Below, piece after piece: positions 1-9,954 of a DNA stretch of 64,000 nucleotides (position 1 is the first letter of the stretch; every line of letters begins with the position of its first letter). This DNA is from Cotesia glomerata (taxonomy: Eukaryota > Arthropoda > Insecta > Hymenoptera > Braconidae). Location of the stretch: assembly GCF_020080835.1 (NCBI RefSeq), contig NC_058165.1:13389961-13453960 (forward strand), written 5' to 3'. Position numbers and translations under genes: made by a program. A model generated the notes under the pieces. It was given only the letters and a program-made list of their open reading frames with translations. It did no database searches and was not told where the DNA came from.

Positions 1-119
1 TTGATAGTCTTATGAACGTGGACTTGACGCGATTTTTATACAGTGAAACTGTTTTTGTTCAGATAAATATTTCTTGTGATATTTAAATAAGAGATTTATT
101 TATAGTTAACGAGCCTCAT

Positions 120-740
120 TTCATTTAAATGAACTGTTTTCTCAGTGTAAGATGAGCCAAATCTGTCGGTTAGTTATTAAATGAAAGTAATTCAATAATT
201 TTCGAAATTCGATGAAATTTTCAGTTTTACCGTATTTCCGTGCAATAACAATTAAATGCGATTTTATATTCAATATGTGTAAATTGGATCTGAAAGCTTA
301 TGTTATAAACAAATAAGCTTTAATTTGCATTTTTATTCATTTTTCCAAATTAAATAGTTTAGGAATGACAGCAATTTAAACATTTTTGAAAGTCACAAAA
401 ATTTTCACTCTCACCGGGTTTCCGTGTAATAACAATTGAACGCGATATCCTATCGAATTCCTATAAGTTACATCTGAAAGTTTATTAAGCAATCTTTAAT
501 TTGCATATTTATATATTTTTTTAGATCAAATAGTTTAGGAATGACAGAAATATGAATTCTTCTAAATCCTCAAAATTTGGAACTTTGACGGTTTCATCGC
601 GAAATAAGTTCTGAATGCGATGACTTGTAAAATTTTTGTAAATTGCATCTCAAAGCTCATTAAATAAACTTTAATTTCCATACCTTACTATCAGTCTAGA
701 CCATAAATTTCCTACTCTCTCAGACAGATCTAATGAAATT
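120..740 (+). repeat. Repeat T, copy with three degenerate ~180-bp subunits
   Basis: AT-rich non-coding repeat. Three related units start near 185, 370 and 560. Each has an AAAATTTTCA-like stretch, a 'ccg(t/g)tttccg' core with a CAATAACAATTRAA-type box, and a 'tctgaaagctTatTaaataa' stretch. A minus-strand relative lies at 13960-14215 and more distant relatives at 14831-15340 and 51500-52316. No coding potential was seen. Class unknown. Confidence 0.6.
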
Positions 741-823
741 GTACTTTTTTTAATTTATTGTAGTTTTTTTTTTTTAAATTGTATATACAACGAATTCTGA
801 AACGATTAGTCAACGATATTAAT

Positions 824-1239
824 AATAATAATGATAATATTTATTTGCCCAAATACACGGGGTACAAATAGCGGACTCCCGTTCCGCTTACATAATATTT
901 GCAGTTATCCTTATAATCTATATCTCTTATACTAGTAATATAAACTTAATCTACTACCTCAGCCATATAAAATACTAACAATATAATTACTTATATCTAC
1001 ATATCCTCTTTAAGTACCTACTTGGCGGGAAAAAGAAGGCACTGTGTGCCAAGAAAAACCGCCTTTTACATCCACACACGCACACCTTACATTCACACCA
1101 TATTCATACCATGGGACCTCCGTTTCCGCTGCTTTACTCTACTATTTATCAAATAATAATCTAGTCCTCCCCCACTTTATCCCAGAGCTTCTCAATTTCA
1201 GCCAGCCAAGCCTTTCCTTGTCCCTCATCCCCTAATACT
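824..1239 (-). mobile_element. 5'-truncated non-LTR retrotransposon N-1 (3' end only)
   Basis: Matches the 3' end of the larger element N-2 (27479-30217): the same C-terminal tail and the same 3' UTR signature (AGCGGACTCCCGTTCCGCTT as read on the plus strand). It is bounded by a perfect 15-bp direct repeat, GTCAACGATATTAAT, at 809-823 and 1240-1254. The 3' end on the minus strand runs into an ATT-rich tail. A target duplication with 5' truncation is what target-primed reverse transcription leaves behind. It sits just downstream of the Helitron helicase stop at 1256. Confidence 0.75.
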
Positions 1240-1255
1240 GTCAACGATATTAATG

Positions 1256-1905
1256 TTATCGTGCAATAAAGTATACAATATTTTTTGTCTTTCCATCTTC
1301 AGCTAACACAAATAAACTGGATGATTTGCCCACTCGAGAGTATGCAACGTATAATTATCCATGTGAAAATTATGATGTGCTCAAATCTAAGGCACAAATA
1401 GACATTGTTTGGCCTTGAGACTTATTAATAGTAATTGCAAATGTCAATCTAATGGGGAACTGAATGCGTTTCAATTGAATTGGCACATCTGTGAGTATGA
1501 TAGAGATTTGTGGAAGAAATATACTTTCACCCCGGCATTTGACATTTAAAATAATGGCTTCGGTGACGTTGGTCATTAATTTTTTAACGGCTAATCGCGA
1601 GCCATTGCACAGCCGTGGTGGATTCAAATTACGAAGCAAAATAACCGAAGCGCCAACTATGAGTCCTAAATTATGCGGTGGTGTGTCTGGTAAATCCAAT
1701 GAGTTTAAAAACTCTGTTGGAAAATTTGCAGTTTCAATGGCATCGCAAACTGCATTAACGGATCTAAAGTTACCTGGCAATAACTGTTGTATCTTGACAC
1801 TTAATTCCTTGACATCCACATTTTTTGCTGCTAAAATTGCCTTTTCTGTCAGCTACTTATGATGAATGTATTGAGTGTGTACATCAAGAAATACTAGGTC
1901 AATGA
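1256..1905 (-). pseudogene. Helitron helicase (PIF1-like) C-terminal fragment, broken
   Basis: Minus-strand reading gives the last ~215 codons of a Helitron Rep/helicase. Diagnostic pieces are LLRNLNPPRLCNGSRLAVKK, the helicase motif VI segment TFAITINKSQGQTM, and downstream LYVAYSRVGK and KTKNIVY, the usual end of Helitron helicases. The reading frame is interrupted by stops near 1370 and 1355 and by an amber codon near 1853, where relatives have Trp. The N-terminal helicase motifs and the Rep domain are absent. Homology stops next to a tRNA-like stretch at ~1905. Helitrons move by rolling-circle replication; this copy is dead but shows the class was active in this genome. Confidence 0.85.
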
Positions 1906-1950
1906 GGGTATCTCGGAAGGTTCGGGGTTCGAGTCCCAGTCCAAGCTACC
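1897..1950 (+). other. tRNA-like stretch with RNA polymerase III B box (possible SINE remnant)
   Basis: Contains GGTTCGAGTCC (1926-1936), an exact match to the B-box/T-loop consensus, preceded by a D-arm-like 'ggtcaatgagggtatctcgg'. No full cloverleaf can be drawn: the anticodon arm is missing and the acceptor stem does not pair. Most likely a tRNA-derived SINE fragment or tRNA pseudogene. Confidence 0.35.
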
Positions 1951-2139
1951 AGAATTTTTTATCACATATTCTGTAAGCTCTTATTCAGAATGTCCTTTTC
2001 ATTTATTTCTCAATCCCTTCCTCCCAATTATCCTATGACGTGAATGTTGCATCACGTAATAATCACCGTGATGCCTCTTTTTTTCCGCTTCACAGCATTA
2101 TTTAATTTTAATTTTAAAAATGTGGATTATAAATGCATC

Positions 2140-2240
2140 AAATATTATAAATGTTGGATCATAACAAAGATACAGTATTACTGTATTATTAATGTTGGAT
2201 CATAACAAAAACACAGTAATACTGTACCTTTAATATTTAT
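2140..2240 (+). repeat. Short tandem duplication with TACAGTA palindromes
   Basis: Two copies of a ~45-bp unit containing 'aatgttggatcataacaaa' followed by acagtattactgta-type palindromes. Non-coding. Confidence 0.45.
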
Positions 2241-2394
2241 AAAAAATTCAATTAAATTAATTATTCATTCAAAAATTTTATTTTTTTTCCTAAATAACTT
2301 TTAAACAAATTTATAATTTTTTTTTAATGTGAGCTTAGCAAAACGAAACCCTTTTGATCAGCTATCAACCGGGGTGGGAAAATATCAAATTTTA

Positions 2395-2600
2395 TTTAAA
2401 AATCGGGGTTGATCGTAGAAGTGTGAAAATTGAGAGTAATAAGAATTTTTTTATTTTAAGTCACGACAAAATAAAAATAAAAATCTTGCCAAAAAAATGA
2501 AAGTTTATAATTCACAAATAAAAAATAGGGGTTGATCGTAGAGGGGTGAAAAATTGAGAGTAATATGAAATTTTTCATTCTAAGTCATGAGAAAATAAAA
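2395..2600 (+). repeat. Two ~125-bp tandem units (GGTTGATCGTAGA repeat)
   Basis: 'ggggttgatcgtagaagtg' at ~2405 recurs as 'ggggttgatcgtagagggg' at ~2529, each followed by 'tgaaaattgagagtaata'. The unit abuts the left end of repeat H1. No coding potential seen. Confidence 0.5.
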
Positions 2601-3225
2601 AAAAATTAGGAAAACGGTTGACCCTAAAGGCCATCCCTGCAACTTCCCGCTAATTCCGTTAATACCTGGGCGTTAAAAATTGCACTTACGAAGTTCTTAA
2701 GCTCTTCGAGCTCAAAAATACAATCTATGTGTTGTTTTGAGCTCTCAAAGCTCAAAAAGATACCTTTTCTATGCTTTTAAGCTTTTTGAGTAATAACTTT
2801 TGAATGAATGAACCGATTTTTAAACGGTTTGCAGCATTCTACGCAATTTTTTAAGCCTCATGAAGAATTTCTAAGTTTTAATTGGTCAAACTAAAAATTT
2901 CGGAGTAATTCCGAAAAAAACTCTTTTACGGTTTTCTTTTCTGCACGATATCTCTTAAACGAATCAACTGATTTTGACCGGAATAGCGGCAATCGACGTG
3001 ATTTTTCAAGGTTGAGAGCTGATTAGTTGATCGATAGAGCCGTTTGAAAGTTATTCTGAAAGAAACACTTTTAAAAAATTTTTTTTACAGTTTTTTTTAG
3101 ATTTTTCGACATTCATCGATCCGAATCAGTCCGAATTGTATTATAATCTAAATTTGGCCAAGCCCTTTCGAATGGTACCAGCCGCGATGAAATCGGTTTA
3201 ACCGTTCAAAAGTCATAAGAGGTTT

Positions 3226-3275
<50 letters not shown>
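2601..3275 (+). repeat. Repeat H1, left half, ending in (CA)n
   Basis: Left part of interspersed repeat family H. It opens with the conserved 'aggaaaacggttgaccc..aaggccatccctgcaacttcccgctaa' segment, carries three GAGCTC-type hairpins at ~2695-2795, then ~170-bp subunits with 'ccgattttgaccgg', and ends in a (CA)n tract (3229-3275). The matching right half is at 8471-8594, beyond retrotransposon R-1, so one H copy has been split inside its microsatellite. Confidence 0.8.
3229..3275 (+). repeat. (CA)n microsatellite, target of R-1
   Basis: Uninterrupted CA repeat directly abutting the 5' end of R-1. The tract resumes after the R-1 A-tail at 8384-8469. Confidence 0.95.
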
Positions 3276-3277
<2 letters not shown>

Positions 3278-3362
3278 GGGGCAGAAGAGATACTGCTACC
3301 GGGCGCGTCTCCCCGAGCGGATGGGAGAACGCTCGCTGTCCTTGGATGACACTTAATCTCTT
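3275..3362 (+). promoter_or_regulatory. R-1 5' end: nested stems, candidate HDV-like ribozyme fold
   Basis: CTCGGGG (3275-3281) pairs with CCCCGAG (3311-3317), and AAGAGAT (3285-3291) pairs with ATCTCTT (3356-3362). The order (P1 5', P2 5', P1 3', P2 3') is a pseudoknot of the HDV-ribozyme type and spans 88 nt at the extreme 5' end. TGTC/GACA (3337-3340/3348-3351) could be P4, followed by a C. P3, P1.1 and the exact cleavage site are not clear. The same stems occur in R-2 at 22041 onward. Such ribozymes are known to process 5' ends of several non-LTR families. Confidence 0.4.
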
Positions 3363-3818
3363 AGTTGATGAGGTACAGCGGGTAGGAGCCAAGCAAAATA
3401 ACCGAACAAAATAAGCTCCCGTGGACAAAACTCCCCTTTTAATGGGTTGGTCACACTAACTGACCTAGCAAGACGATTGGTTCCTGCTGTAACTCACTGG
3501 GAGTGTCCGGAACCTGTATCGTAGTTTCCGACGATGCAGGCCACGGCTGATGTGAGCTTGCTCTGCCGAGGTGAAGGTTGGAGCAGTGGATCAGGAGCCA
3601 GCCACTTTGGGCCTTGATCAGGAAGTACGCAGTGAGTGCTAGAGATCGGAATCTTCACCGCTCCGAGCGAGTCTAGTCCGTCCGTGTATTCCGGGACTGG
3701 CTAAGTGTCGGCTAGGCCTCAGGGAACTGGGGTAGGAGTACTATCTCCGAGGGTACACCCGTTCCTAGTTATGGCAACCCGCTCCACTCCGTACGATGCG
3801 CTGGTAATTCAAAAAAGT

Positions 3819-5168
3819 ATGAGTAAAAATACGGAAACAAACAAGAGTCAAAACGGGGCTCACGCCCAGCAAGCAGCTATCGTAGCAAGCGCTGAGATGA
3901 AGAGGGCACAAGCACTGGAACACCTTGATAAGCTTACTAGAGAGCTGCATGAGTTTGTTAAGTCTAAAGTCAACATCCACAAAGAGATCAAGACGAAGAC
4001 AACCGGCGTAGTCAACGCCCTTCAGAGGTTCAGAACACTTGATGACGGATGGCAGGCACAACAACGGCAAACTCCCAATGTCACACCGAAGAAGAGCAGA
4101 CAACCTGCTGCAGACACCGTCGAAGAGATGGACACCGGTGCCAAAGGCGATGGTGAATCTGTAACAGAAGACAGAAGCGACACTGGTGTCAGGTCTGGGA
4201 AGAGGAAAGACCGTAACTCCCCTGACCCAACGGTCAACCAAGTAATGAAGAAAAAGGACACAAAACCAAGTCCTCCGAAAGAAGTGGCGGCTCGGAGTGC
4301 CAAAAATAAGGAGGTCGACGCGTGGCAAAAAGTAGAATCGAAGAAGAGAAGGCCGGAGCAGGATCACCTCCCGAAGCAATTGCCGAAGGAGCCACGACCG
4401 GAACCTAAGCGGAAAAAATCGCGCAAATGGATCAGACCTGACGCGCTGATAATCCGCCCTGCCGAAAAAGAGAAGTATTCCGAGATATTGCGCCGCATAA
4501 AGCGTGATGTCCCAGCAGACCAGGTTCGAAATACTGTCGAGAAGATCCGCAGGACAATGACCGGAGATATGCTGATCACGTTGTCAAGGAAAAGTGCTGA
4601 CAAAAGCCAAGCCTTGCAGAGGACCATCACAGGAATTCTTCAAGACGATGCTAAGGTAGTCTGTAAAGGTCCACAGGAGACCATTGAGATTCGAGACATC
4701 GACGAAGAAACGACGAAGGAAGAGATCCAGGCCGCCCTGAAAGAGGAAGTTGGAAAAGATTATGAGATACCTCTGGAAGGAATAAAAATCCGTAAGGCTT
4801 TCAGAGGTACGCAGACGGCTGCAGTCACTTTACCTATGACCATCGCGCGAAAATTAGTGGAAGGAACCGGCAAGATCCATGTCGGGTGGGTTAACTGCCG
4901 AATCAAAGCGACGACGAGACCTATCCAATGCTTTAAATGCTGGCATTTTGGACATGTTGGGCCCCAATGTAAAAGCCAAGTAGACCGATCTAAACTCTGC
5001 ATCAGATGTGGACAAGAAGGGCATCGTATCGCGGACTGTAAAAATTCTGCCAAGTGTGCAATATGTGCTGACCAGCAAGGAGCAAAGGACGTGGCTCACC
5101 ATGCCGGCACCTACAGATGCCCGGTATATCAGGAGGCGCTCCAGAAGTTGACGAACAAACAAGCATGA
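3819..5168 (+). CDS. R-1 ORF1, gag-like RNA-binding protein (intact)
   Basis: 449-residue nucleic-acid-binding protein of an R1-type retrotransposon, expected to coat the element RNA. Residues ~20-75 are helical and charged (likely coiled coil). Then comes an acidic and then a lysine/proline-rich linker with KEPRPEPKRKK and RKWIRPDALIIRP, and a globular part. Three zinc knuckles close the protein: CFKCWHFGHVGPQC (~370), CIRCGQEGHRIADC (~393) and a divergent CAIC...HH..C (~412). I start at 3819 because the paralogues R-2 and R-3 begin there; the longer in-frame start at 3705 exists only because R-1 has one extra A upstream. The stop overlaps the ORF2 start (ATGA). No internal stops, so this is the best-preserved ORF of the family here. 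Confidence 0.88.
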   Translation: MSKNTETNKSQNGAHAQQAAIVASAEMKRAQALEHLDKLTRELHEFVKSKVNIHKEIKTKTTGVVNALQRFRTLDDGWQAQQRQTPNVTPKKSRQPAADTVEEMDTGAKGDGESVTEDRSDTGVRSGKRKDRNSPDPTVNQVMKKKDTKPSPPKEVAARSAKNKEVDAWQKVESKKRRPEQDHLPKQLPKEPRPEPKRKKSRKWIRPDALIIRPAEKEKYSEILRRIKRDVPADQVRNTVEKIRRTMTGDMLITLSRKSADKSQALQRTITGILQDDAKVVCKGPQETIEIRDIDEETTKEEIQAALKEEVGKDYEIPLEGIKIRKAFRGTQTAAVTLPMTIARKLVEGTGKIHVGWVNCRIKATTRPIQCFKCWHFGHVGPQCKSQVDRSKLCIRCGQEGHRIADCKNSAKCAICADQQGAKDVAHHAGTYRCPVYQEALQKLTNKQA

Positions 5169-8134
5169 GGATATTGCAGCTCAACCTCAACCATTGTGAA
5201 GCAGCGCATGACCTGCTCATGCAATCTGTGCGAGAATTAGAGCTGGACTTGGTACTGATAGCAGAGCCATATAAACACCTGAGTACCCAACCCTAGGAAT
5301 CTGACAGCACATCCAAAGCTGTCATCTGGTCATGTGGCAAGCTTTCTTTCCAAAATGCAGTCGACAACAGCAATGCCGGCTTTGTAGCAGTATCAGTAGA
5401 AGGCATCCGCTTCTATAGCTGCTACGCACCACCTAGCCTCTCCATTGTTGACTTCACTGATTTCCTGGATCGACTAACCGAAGATGCGAAGCAATACCAT
5501 CCAGTAGCGATAGCCGGAGACTTCAACTCCTGGGCAGTTGAATGGGGCAGCAAACATACAAACGCACGAGGGAAAGCACTACTGGAGGCCTTTACTACAC
5601 TAGATGTGGTTTTGCTCAACAGTGGTGATACGCCGACCTACACCAAAGGTGACGCAAGCTCAATTGTAGACCTCACTTTTGTCAGTAATAGCCTTGCCAG
5701 AGGCGACTGCAACTGGAAAGTGTTGGACATCTACACTGCCAGCGACCATCATGCGATATTCTGGGAAATATCAAGTGACCAGAACCCCAAGAGACCAGTC
5801 AAGCAGTCTAACATCGTTGGTTGGAAGGTAAAATCTTTTGACCCAGAAGCATTACTAATAGCCCTCGATGGTGATCCGATCAACACTGGATGTGCAGAAG
5901 AACAGACTAAGGACATGATGAGGCGAGTAACACATGCTTGTGATGCCAGTATGCCTCGTAAACGTGGCATAAATTCGAGACCTTCGGTGCATTGGTGGAA
6001 CGACCACATCAGCGTCCTCCGTAAAGAGTGTCATAAGAAAAGAAGAATCTCTCAGCGCGGCTATCAACGGCTCAACTCAGTAGAGCTGATCGCAGAGTAC
6101 AAAAAGGCGCGTCGTGAACTGAATAAAGCCATCAAAGAGAGCAAAAGAAGATGCTGGAAAGAGCTTATATACGAGGTGGATAAAGACGTGTGGGGTAGGC
6201 CTTATAAGGTGGTTATGACCCACCTGAAAAAACAACAAATGCCATCACCTACGTGTCCTCAACTTCTTCAGAAAATCGTCACTGCACTGTTTCCACAGCA
6301 ACGCAACTACGATTACCAGTTGGCGCCAGGCAAATTGGACGACATCCCACCTGTCACTGAAGAAGAACTGCTGGAGGCTTGTAACCGTGTAGGGAATAAT
6401 AAAGCGCCGGGATTGGACGGAATCCCTAATTTAGCCTTGAAAACCATCATAAAGGCAGCTCCAACATTATTCCTAGACGCTTATAATGCATGCCTCAAGG
6501 AGGGGACTTTTCCTCGTAAGTAGAAACAGCAACGATTGGTACTGTTACCTAAAGGAAAGAAACCACCAGAAGAACCGTCATCTTACCGACCACTTTGCAT
6601 GCTAGATACGGCGGGTAAGATACTTGAGCGCATAATTCATCAACGAATAGATGCAGTAGTCGACCCACTCCTGGCAGACAACCAGTATGGATTTCGGATA
6701 GGACGATCAACCCTGGACGCGATCAATCTGGTTGTTAGCACGGCTAAAGAAGCGATCGCAGGAACCAGATGGAAGGGTGGCACAAAGAAGTATTGCCTGG
6801 TGGCGGCATTAGACATTAAAAACGCCTTCAATTCCGCCAACTGGAACTGCATCATGCAAGCTCTTCGAGAGAAAAACGTTCCAGAATACCTGTGTAGAAT
6901 AGTGGCCAGCTATTTCACCGATAGAGTTCTTAAATACGACACGAAAAATGGTCTAAAAAAGTACGATATTACAGGAGGTGTACCCCAGGGCTCTGTACTT
7001 GGTCCACTGCTGTGGAATATCATGTACGATGGCCTATTGAGATTGAAATTGCCAAGAAGTGTAAAACTCGTAGCATATGCAGACGACGTAGCCGTAGTAA
7101 TCGTCGCTAAACACCTTGACGAAATTAACAACATGTTCGACATCATTTTCGAGCAAGTCCATCGGTGGATGAATACGGTAAACCTGCATCTGGCTACACA
7201 CAAAACTGAGGCAGTACTTATATCCAGCAGAAAAGTGTTAGAGACCATCAAGCTGAAAGTCAGCGAACAAGAAATCACATCACAATCTTACATCCGATAT
7301 TTGGGAGTGATACTTGATGCCCGTCTCAACTTTAAACAGCAAGTGGAACACGTCAGTGCCAAAGCGTCAGTAGTGAGGGCTAGTCTCGCACGATTGATGC
7401 CGAACGTCGGAGGGCCAAAGCAGAGCAGGAGACTACTACTATCATCAGTTGTCACATCGGTGCTCACATATGGAATATCCATTTGGGCAGACGCGCTGAA
7501 GTTGCAAGAATCATGGAGAAAAGCTGGACCAGTATATCGACTGAGCGCTGTAAGACTAGCCAGTGCATTCCGCACGATATCAGAAGTAGCAGTGTGTGTC
7601 ATTTCCGGAACTCTGCCGCTTAGAGTTCTAGCTGAGGAAAGACGGAACCTTTACCAACGAAAGAGGTCAACCACACTAAGTGCCGAGGAACTCAGAGCTG
7701 AAAAACGGCAGAACAGCATCGCACGATGGCAATCGCAGTGGGACGCCGCGACAACAGGGAGATGGACACACCGTCTCATACCAAGGATTAACGTTTGGAA
7801 TCACGGCGAGGCCAACTACTATCTGACCCAGATGTTGTCAGGACACGGCTGTTTCCGGGAGTACCTTTATCGCTTTAAGCACGATATTTCCCCAGAGTGT
7901 CCGTCTTGCCCAAGAGTTGCTGAAAATGCGGAGCACGTTTTCTTTGAGTGCCCTCGTTTTAACCCACAGCGTGATGAGTTAGAGAAGATCCTGAACAAGA
8001 AAATCACACCAGAGTCAATAGTAGAAGAAATGCTGTCATCCGAAGCTGCCTGGAACGCCACAAGCACGTTTACCACCGAAGTGCTTACAGAGCTGCGTTC
8101 CATTGAAAGAAAAAGGGCAAATGACAGAAACTAG
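5165..8134 (+). pseudogene. R-1 ORF2, APE endonuclease-reverse transcriptase with two nonsense codons
   Basis: A single 990-codon frame encoding the pol protein that nicks target DNA and copies the element RNA by target-primed reverse transcription. The APE endonuclease (residues 1-~220) shows QLNLNHCEA, GDFNSW (~118), VDLTFVS and an intact SDH (~192). The RT domain has GVPQGSVLGP and the catalytic YADD (~637). A C-terminal CPSC...HVFFEC zinc knuckle is near 910-930. Two Trp codons have become TAG, at 5294-5296 and 6521-6523; there is no frameshift. It starts at an ATG overlapping the ORF1 stop. Without readthrough the product would be severely truncated. Confidence 0.9.
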
Positions 8135-8342
8135 AAGGAAAGAAAAATAACACCTTAGCCACCAGAAGGAATAGCAGTAGCTAGATCCTCCCCTCGAGAA
8201 GTAATGCCTGACGGCGGTTTCCATGAGGGATTAGAGGAAAGAAGAAAAGGGGTTTAGGGTTTAGTGGGTAGGGGCGTTAGCGTTGAGTTTTAGTATGACG
8301 CTGCGTCGAGTCGCCACATATCCAGGCCGAACAGCTATGCCT

Positions 8343-8363
8343 GGAATCCGTAAAAAGGATTCC
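8343..8363 (+). promoter_or_regulatory. R-1 3'-terminal hairpin
   Basis: GGAATCC and GGATTCC form a perfect 7-bp stem with a 7-nt loop just before the terminal C-run and A-tail. It is present in R-2 and R-4 (6 bp) and R-3 (7 bp), so it may be the 3' RNA signal used by the reverse transcriptase. Function is inferred. Confidence 0.55.
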
Positions 8364-8379
8364 CCCCCCTAAGATAAAA

Positions 8380-8383
<4 letters not shown>

Positions 8384-8452
<69 letters not shown>

Positions 8453-8469
8453 ACACACACACACACACA
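8384..8469 (+). repeat. (CA)n microsatellite downstream of R-1
   Basis: CA tract directly following the R-1 A-tail; the distal part of the target tract. Confidence 0.95.
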
Positions 8470-8470
8470 T

Positions 8471-8594
8471 TCGGGGAATTTTTCTAGGAACCCTAAATGG
8501 CAACATCCGTTAAAAACTCAATTTTTAAAAAACGGGGTAAAACCTATAACTTCCCGATTTTTAAAAATTTTCAATTTTCTTAGCGGGAAGTTAA
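8471..8594 (+). repeat. Repeat H1, right half
   Basis: 'ctaggaaccc..aaaacggggtaaaacc.ataacttcccgattttt..tttcttagcgggaagtt', the conserved right end of family H, completing the copy split by R-1. Confidence 0.8.
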
Positions 8595-8721
8595 AAAATT
8601 GAATAAAAATAATTATTAGCTGAAAAAAAAAATAATTTGAATTTATTGACAAATTTAGATACGATGGTATTAGAAATTTGACACAATTTTTTGATAAACT
8701 TGATAGTGGATGGATATGTGA

Positions 8722-9954
8722 ACAACCAGTGGATGGATTCAGTGAACCTACAACTGGCCAAGCAGAAGACCGAAGCAGTGCTTATAACCAGCCGAAAAGA
8801 AGTTGAAACAATTAAGCTAAAAATCGGTGACCGAGAAATCACAGCACAACCTCATATACGATATCTGGGAGTGATGCTTGATGCCCGACTCAACTTCAAG
8901 CAGCAAGTGGAACACGTCTGTACGAAAGCGTCAGTAGTGAGAGCTAGTCTCGCACGATTGATGCCGAACGACGGAAGCCCAAAGCAGAGCAGGAGGCTGC
9001 TTTTGTCATCAGTAGTCACATCGGTGCTCGACTACGGAATATTCATTTGGGCTGACGCACTAGAGGTGCAAGATTCATGGAGAAAAGCTGGACCAATATA
9101 TCGTATGAGTGCCTTACGAGTAACTAGCGCCTTCCGCACAATATCAGAGGAAGCAGTGTGTGTTATTTCCGGTACTCTGCCTCTCAGAGTCCTAGCTGAG
9201 GAAAGACGGAACCTATACCAACGAAAAAGGTCAACCACACTGAGCCCTGAAGAACTTAGAAAGGAAGAACGGCAACACAGCATCGCAAGATGGCAACAGG
9301 AGTGGAATTCTTCAGAGAAAGCTCGGTGGACGTACCGTCTCATACCTCGGATTGATGTGTGGTTCAACCGGAGTCACGGTGAGATCAACTATTATTTAAC
9401 GCAGATGTTATCAGGACACGGATGTTACCGGAAGTATCTTCACCGCTTTAAGCACGATGATACCCCAGATTGCCCGTCCTGTCCAGGGGTCAATAAAGAT
9501 GCGGAGCATGTTTTCTTTGTGTGTCCACGTTTAAACCAACAGCGCGATGAGTTAGAGAAGATTCTGAAAAAGAGAACCTAACCAGAATTAATAGTAGAAG
9601 CTATGTTGTCGTCAGAAGCTGCCTGGAACGCCACAAGCACTTTTGCTACAAAAGTGCTTACAGAGTTGCGATCCATTGAGAGGAAAAGAGCGAAAGACAG
9701 AATCTAGAAGAAAGAAATAACATCTTAGCCACCAGAAGGAAGAGCGGCAGCTAATTCCTTCCCCCGCGAAGAAATGCCTTACGGTGGTACCATGGGGGAT
9801 CAGAGGATAGAAGAGAAAGGGGTTTAGGGTTTAGTGGGTGGGGGCGTCAGCGTCGAGTTTTAGTATGACGCTGCGTCGAGTTGCCACATATCCAGGCCAA
9901 ACAGCTATGCCTAGAATCCGTAAAAAGGATTCCCCCCCCCCTAAGGAAAAAAAA
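8722..9954 (+). mobile_element. R-4, 5'-truncated copy of the R retrotransposon
   Basis: Retains only the ORF2 sequence downstream of the RT catalytic box, the full 3' UTR, the GAATCC hairpin and the A-tail, followed by (CA)n and the right half of an H repeat. The left junction (8595-8721) is AT-rich sequence without CA repeats, so either the 5' flank was deleted or truncation was accompanied by rearrangement. Confidence 0.85.
8725..9707 (+). pseudogene. R-4 ORF2 C-terminal remnant
   Basis: About 330 codons corresponding to the RT thumb and the C-terminal domain. It starts at the WMDSVNLQLA segment and reaches the CPSC...HVFFVC zinc knuckle. The frame stays aligned with R-1 but has a TAA at 9579-9581 where R-1 has Thr, and continues in frame to a TAG at 9705. 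The RT catalytic YADD and the endonuclease are absent. Protein similarity to R-2/R-3 is close, so this is the same family. Confidence 0.85.

Larger units (their letters stand above)
3276..8383 (+). mobile_element. R-1, near full-length R1-type non-LTR retrotransposon in (CA)n
   Basis: About 5.1 kb: a 5' UTR of ~540 bp, ORF1 (3819-5168), ORF2 (5165-8134), and a ~250-bp 3' UTR ending in a GGAATCC hairpin, a C-run and a short A-tail. It lies between two CA tracts inside repeat H1. Two ORFs, three CCHC knuckles in ORF1, an APE-type endonuclease and a C-terminal CCHC in ORF2 fit the R1 clade, in which families such as Waldo and Mino are known to target CA-type microsatellites. ORF1 is intact; ORF2 has two nonsense codons. 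Confidence 0.9.

Noticed and set aside
1897..1950. A functional tRNA gene
   Set aside because: Only the T-arm/B box is good; no anticodon arm or acceptor pairing.
8230..8280. GGGTTTAGGGTTTAG near the R 3' UTR, resembling plant-type telomere repeats
   Set aside because: Only two partial units, and the same text is a fixed part of the R 3' UTR in all copies. Not a telomere or interstitial telomeric tract.
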